DNA from: an uncultured Bacilli bacterium
GTDB taxonomy: Bacteria; Bacillota_I; Bacilli_A; RF39; UBA660
Reading direction: 5' to 3'
Assembly: GCA_934098455.1 (NCBI GenBank)
Contig: CAKOOU010000039.1
Span: 1-9,697, forward strand
DNA: 9,697 nt
Shown here: positions 1-6,236 of the stretch, piece by piece
How the letters are laid out: each line of letters starts with the position of its first letter
Position numbering within the stretch: the stretch's first letter is position 1
Notes under the pieces: model-generated
Databases searched by the model: none
Told to the model about the DNA's origin: nothing
Seen by the model: only the letters and a program-made list of their open reading frames with translations
Made by a program: the position numbers and the translations under genes

Positions 1-1172
1 TAATCAATTTCATCAGTACTAAATAATTCTGTCATATCTTTTTTCTTTTTATTTAATTTTTCAATTTGCTCTTGTAAATCTAAAGTATCATTATTTTCTA
101 TTATCTTTTTTTCTTTCTTTAAAATGCTTTTATCAAATTCTAAATCTTTAATATTCTCTAAATAATTAATAAATGCATTTTCTATTTTAATATGAGAAAA
201 TCCTGGAGCATTACAGCTATTGTTGTTATGCCCATTACATTGATAAGTAATATACTTTTTACCACTTTGAAGTTGTTGTCTAGCATGATATTTTCCTCCA
301 CATAAACTACATCTTAAGACTCTAAAATAATAAGTATCATCAGAAGAGTATTTCTTATTATGAAATTTCTTTCTTTTCTTCATCAGATTGCTAACACTAT
401 TAAATAATTCATCATTAATAATAGACGTTATATTTTTGCCACTTACTTCAAAACCATTCTTTCTTCCTACTCCATACCTTACATTTCCAATATAAAGAGG
501 ATTAGTAAGTATTGAATAAATAGTTGACTGATTCCAATGTCCCCCTCTTTTAGTTGGTACATTTAGGTCTTTTAACTTTTTAGCAATTTTTACCATAGAT
601 TCGCCATCTAAATACCAATTAAATATTTTCTTAACATAAATTGCTTCATTTTTATTAACTTTAAGTTTTCCTTTACCTACTAAATAATCATAACCAAAAA
701 CACCATTACAATTAGTATAATTACCTTCTTTAGTTTTTTGTTCATATCCAAAAGTAACTCTTTCTGCTAAATTTTCTCTTTCAAATTCTGCAAATATTCC
801 AATTATCTTAACAAACATTCTTCCAACAGCATTTGAAGTATCTATTTTTTCTGTTTGAGAGTTAAAAGTACAATTATGACTATCAAATAGTTCTATTAAA
901 TAAATAAGGTCTTTAACACTTCTAGTAAGTCTATCTAATTTGTATATTAAAACATTATTTATTTTTCCTTTCTTTACATCCTCAATTAGTCTTGATACTT
1001 CTTTCCTATCGGTTAAATTTTTACCACTTATACCATCATCAACATAGTAATCTACTATATCCCAATCATTACTTTCTGCATATTTAGTTAATTTATCTTT
1101 TTGAGCGTGAATACTAAATCCTTCAGTAGCTTGTTCTTCAGTAGATACCCTGCAATAAATTGCTGTCTGCAT
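1..1172 (-). CDS. Large serine recombinase (site-specific integrase), 3' end outside window
   Basis: The open frame gives 390 complete codons and then runs off base 1. The first two bases of the next codon are TA, so it could be Tyr or a stop. Seen: an N-terminal resolvase domain (about residues 3-145) with YCRVST containing the presumed nucleophile Ser10, preceded by Arg8, and YKLDRLTRS at 78-86. A recombinase domain follows (about 155-260), then a zinc ribbon with Cys288, Cys291, Cys312 and Cys320, and the beginning of a Lys/Glu-rich coiled coil (about 350-380). Family members usually have 450-550 or more residues, so the C-terminal part is probably outside the window. Such enzymes integrate and excise phages and conjugative or mobilisable elements. 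The start at 1172 has AAGGAG at 1185-1190, 12 nt upstream. It lies just behind a small open frame and next to a broken carboxypeptidase gene, which makes it the likely integrase of an element extending left. Confidence 0.95.
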   Translation of the reverse strand, partial: MQTAIYCRVSTEEQATEGFSIHAQKDKLTKYAESNDWDIVDYYVDDGISGKNLTDRKEVSRLIEDVKKGKINNVLIYKLDRLTRSVKDLIYLIELFDSHNCTFNSQTEKIDTSNAVGRMFVKIIGIFAEFERENLAERVTFGYEQKTKEGNYTNCNGVFGYDYLVGKGKLKVNKNEAIYVKKIFNWYLDGESMVKIAKKLKDLNVPTKRGGHWNQSTIYSILTNPLYIGNVRYGVGRKNGFEVSGKNITSIINDELFNSVSNLMKKRKKFHNKKYSSDDTYYFRVLRCSLCGGKYHARQQLQSGKKYITYQCNGHNNNSCNAPGFSHIKIENAFINYLENIKDLEFDKSILKKEKKIIENNDTLDLQEQIEKLNKKKKDMTELFSTDEID

Positions 1173-1191
1173 AAGTTAATATCACTCCTTC

Positions 1192-1296
1192 CTAATTAGA
1201 AGTAATACCTTTCCTTTCACTTAAAATTTTTGGAACACTAGTATTTAAGAAAAATTTCATAATCTCTAAACTAATATTTTTAGATAAACAAGTCAT
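1192..1296 (-). CDS. Small 34-residue protein upstream of the recombinase, unknown function
   Basis: A 34-codon frame starts at ATG 1296 with a near-perfect Shine-Dalgarno AAGGAGG at 1304-1310, 7 nt away. This is the best ribosome binding site in the area. It ends in TAG at 1192-1194, right beside the recombinase's AAGGAG (1185-1190), an arrangement that suggests translational coupling. The product begins MTCLSKNISLEIMKFF and is basic and partly hydrophobic, with no motif I recognise. It could be a leader peptide that sets recombinase translation, a directionality or accessory factor, or the remnant of a longer gene. The strong ribosome binding site is the main evidence that it is translated. 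Confidence 0.55.
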   Translation of the reverse strand: MTCLSKNISLEIMKFFLNTSVPKILSERKGITSN

Positions 1297-1330
1297 ATAT
1301 CAACCTCCTTTTTTCTAACTCATTCATCTA

Positions 1331-1361
1331 ATTATACGATTATGTTATGCAAATATTCCAA
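1331..1361 (-). promoter_or_regulatory. Candidate promoter for the small ORF and recombinase
   Basis: On the minus strand a perfect TATAAT lies at 1336-1331, with TTGGAA at 1361-1356 as a possible -35 box, separated by 19 bp. That spacing is slightly long. It sits 35-65 bp upstream of the 34-codon frame and after the terminator behind the broken carboxypeptidase gene, which is where an element-borne integrase promoter is expected. In DNA this AT-rich, TATAAT occurs often by chance. Confidence 0.4.
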
Positions 1362-1364
1362 AAC

Positions 1365-1462
1365 ACTATAGTAATATTCACTTACAAACAAATTTATTTT
1401 GTATGTTAGTTTTTGATAAAACCCTTATTTATAAATAAAAAATACTATAGTAATTTTTCACT
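1365..1462. repeat. Direct repeat pair at the putative element end
   Basis: ACTATAGTAATATTCACT at 1365-1382 recurs as ACTATAGTAATTTTTCACT at 1444-1462, differing by one inserted base and one substitution. The copies start 79 bp apart. The right copy is built into the hairpin at 1437-1469. Between them lies the perfect 14-bp palindrome TTATTTATAAATAA (1425-1438). The repeats could be protein-binding sites near the recombinase attachment site, or a duplicated terminator half. Confidence 0.55.
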
Positions 1463-1469
1463 ATAGCAT
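1437..1469 (-). terminator. Intrinsic terminator directly behind the broken carboxypeptidase gene
   Basis: On the minus strand ATGCTATAGT (1469-1460) pairs with ACTATAGTAT (1451-1442) in a 10-bp stem with one G-U pair and an 8-base loop, followed by five T (1441-1437). It begins 2 bases after the carboxypeptidase stop codon. Because that gene is truncated, the terminator is probably part of the inserted DNA. It would shield the recombinase region from host transcription. Confidence 0.6.
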
Positions 1470-1470
1470 T

Positions 1471-1500
1471 TTTAGTATACGACTTTATTCGTATTAACCA
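1471..1500. other. Putative recombination junction (attachment-site half)
   Basis: Homology to the carboxypeptidase family holds through VNTNKVV and is lost at the next codons, so the host/element junction should lie at about 1472-1483. A 6-bp inverted repeat, ATACGA at 1477-1482 and TCGTAT at 1489-1494 with a 6-bp spacer, straddles this point. Serine-recombinase attachment sites are often imperfectly symmetric, but one short repeat is weak proof. The crossover bases cannot be read from one end of the element. Confidence 0.4.
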
Positions 1501-2095
1501 TCCATACACTAGAACCATCATTCTTTTTTAAATATTCTTCATATATACTAGAATAATCTAATATTTTCTGATGTTTTAAAAGTTCTCTAGCTATTACAGC
1601 CATGTCATTTGGACAACTATAATGATTTTCGCTATGAAGTCCATGTACGTTTTCAAAATTAGTATTAGATAAACCTAATTCTTTTACTTTATTATTCATT
1701 AATTTAACAAATTTTTCTTCACTACCAGCAATAAATTCAGCTAAAGCTACTGCAGAATCATTAGCACTTGCAATACATATACTTTTAATTAAATCATCTA
1801 CACTCATCACTTCTCCAACATTTAAATATACCTGACTTCCACCCATATTAGAAGCATTTTCACTTATAGTTACTTTATCTGTTAACTTTATTTTACCATT
1901 ATCAATACTTTCCATTATCAATAATAGTGTCATCATTTTAGTCATACTAGCAGGATACATATGTTCAAATGAATTCTCTTCCATTAATATTTCTCCTGTA
2001 GAATATTCCATTAATATACTTCCTTTAGCATTAGTTGCAAACACATTCATTGATAATATAAAAAAACATAATACAAATACTACAAATTTCTTCAT
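1472..2095 (-). pseudogene. Serine-type D-Ala-D-Ala carboxypeptidase, 3' part lost (probably split by insertion)
   Basis: The intact enzyme is a low-molecular-weight penicillin-binding protein that trims the terminal D-Ala from peptidoglycan stem peptides outside the membrane. Seen: a signal peptide at residues 1-20 (hydrophobic core, VFA before Thr21), the SxxK motif SMTK at 50-53 with nucleophile Ser50, the SxN motif SAN at 110-112, and the family stretches NVHGLHSENHYS (149-160) and ARELLKHQKIL (169-179). The frame stops at 207 codons, just after VNTNKVVY, whereas relatives run to about 380 and carry KTG shortly after this point. The third active-site motif and the C-terminal domain are therefore missing and the product is unlikely to work. 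The start at 2095 has AGAGGTG upstream. The break adjoins a serine recombinase region, so insertion is the likely cause. The 5' half is otherwise undamaged, which suggests a recent event. Confidence 0.85.
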
Positions 2096-2116
2096 AATTC
2101 ACCTCTATTAAATTAT

Positions 2117-2154
2117 ATAAAATAAAAATAATATTATTCTTAGATAATACTATT
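2117..2154 (-). terminator. Weak AT-only hairpin terminator after the AI-2E permease gene
   Basis: On the minus strand AATAGTATTAT (2154-2144) pairs with ATAATATTATT (2137-2127), 11 bp with one G-U pair and a 6-base loop, followed by TTTTATTTTA. It overlaps the permease stop codon (2152-2150). The stem has almost no GC, so termination may be inefficient and some readthrough into the carboxypeptidase gene is possible. Confidence 0.4.
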
Positions 2155-3262
2155 TTGTTTTTATTCTATTATTAACATCTTTTACAAATATTGCATAACA
2201 TATACTTGCTAAAGGTAATCCTACAAGCATTCCAACAATACCAAATAAACTACCGCCTACTGTTACAGCAAGTAATGTCCAAATAGGACTTAAACCAACA
2301 CTTTTACCAACAACTTTAGGATATATTAAATTACCCTCTATTTGTTGAATCACAACAAATAAAATCATAAATATAATTGCTTTTACTGGACTAATAGTTA
2401 AAATTAATATCGAACCTATACACATTGCAATTAAAGCACCAAAAATTGGTATTAGAGCAGTTATACAAGTTAATATAGATATTAATAAAGCATAAGGAAA
2501 TTTAAATATACTAAGTACAATAAAGAATATAGTACCAAGAATTAAAGCTTCTAAACATTGTCCAGAAACAAACTTAGAAAAAGTATTATTACTTAAAGTG
2601 GCAATATTTAATATTTTATCTGTCTTACTTTTACTTAAATAAGCATTTAATACTTTATTGATTCCTTTAATTAAATATTCTTTTTGACTTAACATATAGC
2701 AAGCAAAAACTAAAGCAGTAAATATAGTAATAACACTACTAATAAAACTAGTAATAATATTAATAGAACCATTTACCAAATAATTTAATATTTTCTTTAA
2801 AATATCATTAATATTTGCAGTATCATTAAACATATCTATAATACTTTTTTGTATTTCAGGATAATTAGACAATAATTTTAATAAATAATTTTCAATATTT
2901 TTTAGCATAATAGGAATATTCCTTATTAAACTTTCTATATTATTAACAAGTTCTGGTACTAATTCTAATAATACAAAAGTTAATATTAATATAAATAATA
3001 ATATAGTGATACTAATTGATAATAATCTATTTATTCTACTATTTAATTTATTTTTACTAATTTTATTTAATAATTTTTCTATTTTAACCATAAATATATT
3101 TAAGACAAAAGCAAGTATAATACCTAATATAAATGGAAATAATGCATTAAACAATTTACTTAATATTAAACTTACAAATTTAAAATTAGATATTATTAAA
3201 TATGTTCCAACTAAAATACATACAAATATAATAATTTTATTTATATCACTTTTTTTATTCAT
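2150..3262 (-). CDS. AI-2E family transporter (PF01594-type membrane permease)
   Basis: A 370-residue polytopic membrane protein of normal family length. Hydrophobic segments lie at about 10-26, 35-58, 80-101, 165-190, 237-252, 257-290, 293-307 and 325-358. A long amphipathic, less hydrophobic stretch (about 103-163) separates the N- and C-terminal membrane blocks, as is typical. The conserved C-terminal signature is clear: QQIEGNLIYPKVVGKSVGLS at 306-325, followed by the Gly-rich GGSLFGIVGMLVGLP segment (336-350). Members are named after an E. coli protein proposed to export autoinducer-2, but others act as ion or proton antiporters. The substrate cannot be read from sequence. The start at 3262 has AAGAGG at 3276-3271. 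It follows rel but is separated from it by a terminator and has its own promoter, so it is probably transcribed alone. Confidence 0.92.
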   Translation of the reverse strand: MNKKSDINKIIIFVCILVGTYLIISNFKFVSLILSKLFNALFPFILGIILAFVLNIFMVKIEKLLNKISKNKLNSRINRLLSISITILLFILILTFVLLELVPELVNNIESLIRNIPIMLKNIENYLLKLLSNYPEIQKSIIDMFNDTANINDILKKILNYLVNGSINIITSFISSVITIFTALVFACYMLSQKEYLIKGINKVLNAYLSKSKTDKILNIATLSNNTFSKFVSGQCLEALILGTIFFIVLSIFKFPYALLISILTCITALIPIFGALIAMCIGSILILTISPVKAIIFMILFVVIQQIEGNLIYPKVVGKSVGLSPIWTLLAVTVGGSLFGIVGMLVGLPLASICYAIFVKDVNNRIKTK

Positions 3263-3285
3263 AAAAAATTCCTCTTTTCTAATTT

Positions 3286-3294
3286 ATTATATCA
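3286..3294 (-). promoter_or_regulatory. Extended -10 promoter for the AI-2E permease gene
   Basis: The minus-strand sequence TGATATAAT (3294-3286) is a TGnTATAAT extended -10 element. It sits between the rel terminator and the permease ribosome binding site, about 24 bp upstream of the start codon. No good -35 box is visible, which extended -10 promoters tolerate. Confidence 0.5.
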
Positions 3295-3303
3295 TTTCAA
3301 TAG

Positions 3304-3333
3304 TAAAAAAAATAGTATAACAATTATACTATT
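3304..3333 (-). terminator. Intrinsic terminator of the rel transcript
   Basis: A perfect 9-bp inverted repeat, AATAGTATA and TATACTATT (3311-3319 and 3325-3333), encloses a 5-base loop. On the minus strand it is followed directly by a T run (complement of 3312-3305). It lies about 60 bp after the rel stop codon and before the permease promoter. Confidence 0.65.
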
Positions 3334-3394
3334 CAATTTATTTCTATCGAGAATAACTATATGAGAATATTTTTTATTCTTCAACAGTTTTGAT

Positions 3395-4834
3395 TTATTT
3401 TTCTAACCTTTTAAAGAAATCCCTTATTTTTCTTTTGGCAATTGTCGTTTTCACCATATTAATCCATCGTCTATCTGGTTTAGCATTATCTTTAACAATA
3501 ACTATTATTCTATCTTTATTTTTCAATTTATAATTTAATTTAACTTCATCTCCATTAACAAAACATTTTGATAAATGATTTCCAATGTCACTATGAATCT
3601 TATAAGCAAAATCTATTGGAGTAGAATCTTTTGGTAATTCTATAATATCTCCATTAGCAGTATAAACATATATATTATTTGAAAATATTTCATTTTTAAT
3701 TTTTTCAATAAAATCTTTATCATTTTTAACACTATCATTCAAAGAAGTTATTGTTGATATAAATTGATAATTAGTTAATAATTCCTCTTGCATTTTACTA
3801 GCACCTAATCCTTGATATTTATTCCAGTAGCTAGCAATTCCATATGTATTTATATTATCCATTTCTTTCGTTTTAATTTGTATTTGAATAATATGTTCAT
3901 CCGAACCAAATACAGTAGTATGTAAACTTTTATACATATTAGTTTTAGGTACAGCAATATAATCTTTGAATTTTGAATTCATTGGTGGAAAACATTTATG
4001 TACTAGTCCCAATACTTGATAACAATCACTTTCTTTTTCTAATATAATTTTTAAATTAACTAAATCATGTATTTCATTTATCTTATATCCTTTTTTTATT
4101 TTTTTATATATATTATAAATATTTATTACCCTAGTACGCATTTCATATTTTATACCATTGCTACTTAATATTTCTGATATTTTCTTTTCTGTTTCATCAA
4201 TACATGCTATATAATCTTTTCTAATTTTATCAGTTCTATCAACTAATTCTTTATATATATCAGGTTTTAAATATGATAAACATATATCTTCTAATTCACA
4301 CTTTAATCTAAAGGCTCCTATAAAATATGCAAGTGGTACATAAATTGATAATGTTTCTAATGCACTTCTTTGTTGTTTGTTTTTAGCTTTATATTCTAAT
4401 GTTCTAATATTATGCAATCTATCACATAATTTAATTATTATTATTCTTACATCTTCATTTAAACTAGTTATAATTCTTCTTATATTAGCATCTCTAGCTT
4501 CATCTAAAGAAGAAAAATGTATATTACTTATTTTTGTTACGCCATCAACTAATTTTGCAACTTCACTACCAAATTTATTTTCAATATCTTCTAATGTATA
4601 TTTTGTATCTTCAACAACATCATGTAACATACCTGCAACAAGTGTCGCTCCATCAGCATGAAACTTTGCTAGATTTATACACACATTAACAGGATGAATT
4701 ATATAAGGTTCTCCACTTTCTCTAAATTGTTCTTTGTGTGCATCACTAGCAAAATTATAAGCTTGTATTATTCTTTCTATTTCATCTTTATTATATTTTT
4801 TTATATTATCTAATAATAGTTCAAAATCTTGCAT
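3395..4834 (-). CDS. rel: RelA/SpoT-family (p)ppGpp enzyme, short form; hydrolase site intact, synthetase site altered
   Basis: These cytoplasmic enzymes make and/or break the alarmone (p)ppGpp. Seen in order: an HD hydrolase domain (about 20-180) with His47, HDVVED at 71-76, and Asp138 in CDRLHNIRT. These match the metal- and substrate-binding residues of Streptococcus Rel (H53, H77/D78, E81/D82, D144, N148, T151). The synthetase fold (about 220-340) keeps Asp257 in EIHDL, KFKDYIAVPK at 288-297 and YKSLHT at 301-306. But the catalytic Glu of the usual (I/V)EIQIRT motif is Gln317 here, and the G-loop RPKH reads RVIN (235-238). A TGS domain (about 385-448, with IHSDIGNH) and the first helix after it close the protein at 479 residues. 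Full-length Rel has about 730 and ends in ACT/RRM regulatory domains. The best inference is a SpoT-like hydrolase with weak or no synthesis. The ribosome binding site GAGGTGG is at 4845-4839. Confidence 0.9.
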   Translation of the reverse strand: MQDFELLLDNIKKYNKDEIERIIQAYNFASDAHKEQFRESGEPYIIHPVNVCINLAKFHADGATLVAGMLHDVVEDTKYTLEDIENKFGSEVAKLVDGVTKISNIHFSSLDEARDANIRRIITSLNEDVRIIIIKLCDRLHNIRTLEYKAKNKQQRSALETLSIYVPLAYFIGAFRLKCELEDICLSYLKPDIYKELVDRTDKIRKDYIACIDETEKKISEILSSNGIKYEMRTRVINIYNIYKKIKKGYKINEIHDLVNLKIILEKESDCYQVLGLVHKCFPPMNSKFKDYIAVPKTNMYKSLHTTVFGSDEHIIQIQIKTKEMDNINTYGIASYWNKYQGLGASKMQEELLTNYQFISTITSLNDSVKNDKDFIEKIKNEIFSNNIYVYTANGDIIELPKDSTPIDFAYKIHSDIGNHLSKCFVNGDEVKLNYKLKNKDRIIVIVKDNAKPDRRWINMVKTTIAKRKIRDFFKRLEK

Positions 4835-4880
4835 AGTACCACCTCAAATTATATAAGTAATTTTAACACATTAAAGATAC

Positions 4881-4905
4881 AAAAAAAAGTGTTTTTACAT
4901 ACTTT
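4881..4905 (-). terminator. Possible weak terminator after the DUF4186 gene
   Basis: On the minus strand AAAGT (4905-4901) can pair with ACTTT (4890-4886) around a 10-base loop, followed by a T run (4885-4881). The stem is only 5 bp and overlaps the end of the DUF4186 gene. rel begins about 45 bp further on, so the rel transcript may partly come from the upstream ASCH/DUF4186 unit. Confidence 0.3.
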
Positions 4906-5254
4906 CATTATATTTTTTTATAATCCATTCCATTATTATTTCTACAATAAAGTCTATTTCCTTATCAGTTAATATTTTATTTTTATCTATATGATACCAT
5001 TTATACATACAATTTCTACAACAAGTAGCAGTTGCATGTTGTGCTATAAATACTGGATGTCCACGCATAGGAGTTTGTTTCCCATCATTTATTTTACTTA
5101 CATCTTTTAATCTATTATTAATAAAATCATAAGCATGGCCTTTAATTTTATCCACACCGACTCGATTAATATATTCTATATCTTTTTCTGATAATTTAAA
5201 ACTATTCCTAAATTTAGATAATGATAATTTATATAATAAATATTTTTTATTCAT
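4895..5254 (-). CDS. DUF4186 family protein
   Basis: A 119-residue protein that matches the DUF4186 family across its full length. The hallmark block TPMRGHPVFIAQHATATCCR occupies residues 61-80, followed by NCMYKWYHI. Cys78, Cys79, Cys82 and His73 could bind a metal or act as a redox or catalytic site, but no function is established for the family as far as I know. The N-terminal region carries the usual KFRNSFKLSEKD (14-25) and a helical HAYDFINNRL segment (40-49). The C terminus is helical. The start codon at 5254 lies inside the end of the ASCH gene, an 8-bp overlap in a different frame, so translation is probably coupled and the two proteins may work together. Confidence 0.88.
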   Translation of the reverse strand: MNKKYLLYKLSLSKFRNSFKLSEKDIEYINRVGVDKIKGHAYDFINNRLKDVSKINDGKQTPMRGHPVFIAQHATATCCRNCMYKWYHIDKNKILTDKEIDFIVEIIMEWIIKKYNESM

Positions 5255-5621
5255 AATTCCACAAACCTAATTTACCATTTACAGAAATAGTCTTATCATA
5301 TTTTTTTACATTTTCTATCTTCCATGCATAATTATCTTTATAAACTCCATGATACACTAAACTATTATCTTTTTTTAAATAATTGTTAAATTCATCATCT
5401 ACTTTAATACATTCAGTTATTTCTACTTCTCCAAGTATATTACCAGGATTTATTTTTACATTATATTTATTTGCAATATATAACATATCTTTATCCATAC
5501 CTTTTCCCGCATGTATTAATAATTTTCCTCTATAATTTGTTTTCCAACTTCTAAATTCATATTTTTTATATCCGTTTATTATCAAACTAGCCCATGGTTC
5601 TCTTATAGTTAATACTTTCAT
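5247..5621 (-). CDS. ASCH-domain protein (predicted RNA-binding or RNA-modifying)
   Basis: A 124-residue protein that consists essentially of one ASCH domain, a PUA-like beta-barrel fold tied to RNA binding. Some bacterial members hydrolyse modified cytidine. Seen: KVLTIREPWASLI at the N terminus, the GxKxxExR signature as GYKKYEFR (17-24), then YRGKLLIHAGK (30-40) and the closing GKLGLWNYE (116-124). The frame is open further upstream to an ATG at 5711, but I place the start at 5621. There AGAGGAAG (5637-5630) gives 8-nt spacing, the domain begins immediately, and the extra stretch would contain a terminator and a promoter. The closest style is the TRIP4-like ASCH group rather than the short amidohydrolase YqfB, so no reaction is assigned. 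It is first in a two-gene unit with the overlapping DUF4186 gene. Confidence 0.88.
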   Translation of the reverse strand: MKVLTIREPWASLIINGYKKYEFRSWKTNYRGKLLIHAGKGMDKDMLYIANKYNVKINPGNILGEVEITECIKVDDEFNNYLKKDNSLVYHGVYKDNYAWKIENVKKYDKTISVNGKLGLWNYE

Positions 5622-5629
5622 ATTTAATA

Positions 5630-5637
5630 CTTCCTCT
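5630..5637 (-). promoter_or_regulatory. Ribosome binding site that fixes the ASCH start
   Basis: AGAGGAAG on the minus strand lies 8 nt upstream of ATG 5621. No comparable site precedes the alternative ATG at 5711, supporting the shorter protein. Confidence 0.65.
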
Positions 5638-5642
5638 AATTC

Positions 5643-5669
5643 ATTATAACATAAAAAAGAAAACTCCAA
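5643..5669 (-). promoter_or_regulatory. Promoter of the ASCH-DUF4186 unit
   Basis: On the minus strand TGTTATAAT (5651-5643) is a perfect extended -10 element. TTGGAG at 5669-5664 is a possible -35 box with a short 15-bp spacer. The start codon of the ASCH gene is 21 bp downstream of the -10 box. The promoter begins inside the preceding terminator, so one unit ends exactly where the next starts. Confidence 0.55.
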
Positions 5670-5688
5670 TAATTTTATTAAAGTTTTC
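5653..5688 (-). terminator. Strong intrinsic terminator ending the J-domain/RNHCP unit
   Basis: On the minus strand GAAAACTTTAATAA (5688-5675) pairs with TTATTGGAGTTTTC (5672-5659), 14 bp including two G-U pairs and with only two bases between the arms, so the innermost pairs open to form the loop. Six T follow directly (5658-5653). It is the first good terminator downstream of the dnaJ-like gene and so is the likely end of that transcript. Confidence 0.7.
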
Positions 5689-5818
5689 CAACATTTCTCG
5701 ATTGGAATCATTTATAACTCGCACCATCCAAGAGTGGCTAACATTTTCAATTCCATTAATACATTTATATTTTATAAGATGATATTATCATTGTCAAGTA
5801 CAAATACATTCTATTTTT

Positions 5819-5912
5819 CTTAATAACATCTAAATGTTTACTACAATAATATTGACCTTACAACATAATCTAACTTATTAACACTTTAACCGCGTTCTTT
5901 ACATATAATATT
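5819..5912 (-). pseudogene. Decayed partial duplicate of the RNHCP gene
   Basis: The region 5865-5910 matches 6474-6519 of the intact RNHCP gene at 40 of 46 positions, including 23 identical bases in a row (5865-5887). Similarity continues with gaps to about 5819 against about 6420. In the reading frame of the intact gene, Cys18 of the first zinc knuckle becomes Arg (5892-5894) and Lys20 becomes TAA (5886-5888). A deletion removes the second knuckle region and shifts the frame. Only the stretch from about codon 13 to 44 is recognisable. It follows the stop of the 88-residue gene directly, so it is the remains of a local duplication. Confidence 0.8.
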
Positions 5913-5918
5913 TTTTAT

Positions 5919-6185
5919 TTAATCTTTCATTAATTCGTATAACAATTTTTTTGCACTTTTTATTGAATCTTTTTCTTCTTGTGTTATTGGTGTCATATCT
6001 TTAAAAATTTCAAACATAGAATTTAACTCTTGTGTATTATTTAATATTATATGTTCTGTGCCAGGATATAAATCGAACCATTTATTAATTAATTCAATTT
6101 CATCATATGTTTTAGATAATATTTTAATATTTGTCCCATTCATACTTTCGTTATACAATTTAACAATTCCTAAAAATTTTTTCAT
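5919..6185 (-). CDS. Hypothetical 88-residue protein
   Basis: I do not recognise this protein. It is a soluble-looking, charged 88-residue product with no signal peptide or membrane segment. It has a beta-like N terminus (MKKFLGIVKLYN), a central YDEIELINKWFDLYPGTEHI and a Lys/Glu-rich helical C terminus (68-88). The start at 6185 has AAAGGAAAA just upstream. It lies 51 bp behind the RNHCP gene without a terminator between them, so it is probably co-transcribed with the J-domain and RNHCP genes. Its position between the intact RNHCP gene and a decayed RNHCP copy suggests the spot has been rearranged. The ribosome binding site and codon use resemble its neighbours. Confidence 0.65.
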   Translation of the reverse strand: MKKFLGIVKLYNESMNGTNIKILSKTYDEIELINKWFDLYPGTEHIILNNTQELNSMFEIFKDMTPITQEEKDSIKSAKKLLYELMKD

Positions 6186-6236
6186 ATTTTTCCTTTCTAA
6201 GATAGGTAAAAATTAATTTTAACATAATGTAGTATA

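Noticed and set aside
3006..3320. Plus-strand frame of 104 codons
   Set aside because: It lies antisense to the permease gene and crosses the rel terminator and permease promoter; composition is a mirror of the membrane-protein codons.
4377..4661. Plus-strand frame inside rel
   Set aside because: Antisense shadow of a well-conserved gene, with no ribosome binding site or recognisable product.
5622..5711. N-terminal extension of the ASCH protein from an ATG at 5711
   Set aside because: The extra 30 codons overlap a strong terminator and an extended -10 promoter, lack a ribosome binding site and fall outside the domain; the start at 5621 fits better.
5712..5744. Ten-codon minus-strand frame (MLATLGWCEL)
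   Set aside because: Too short to support, with no ribosome binding site.
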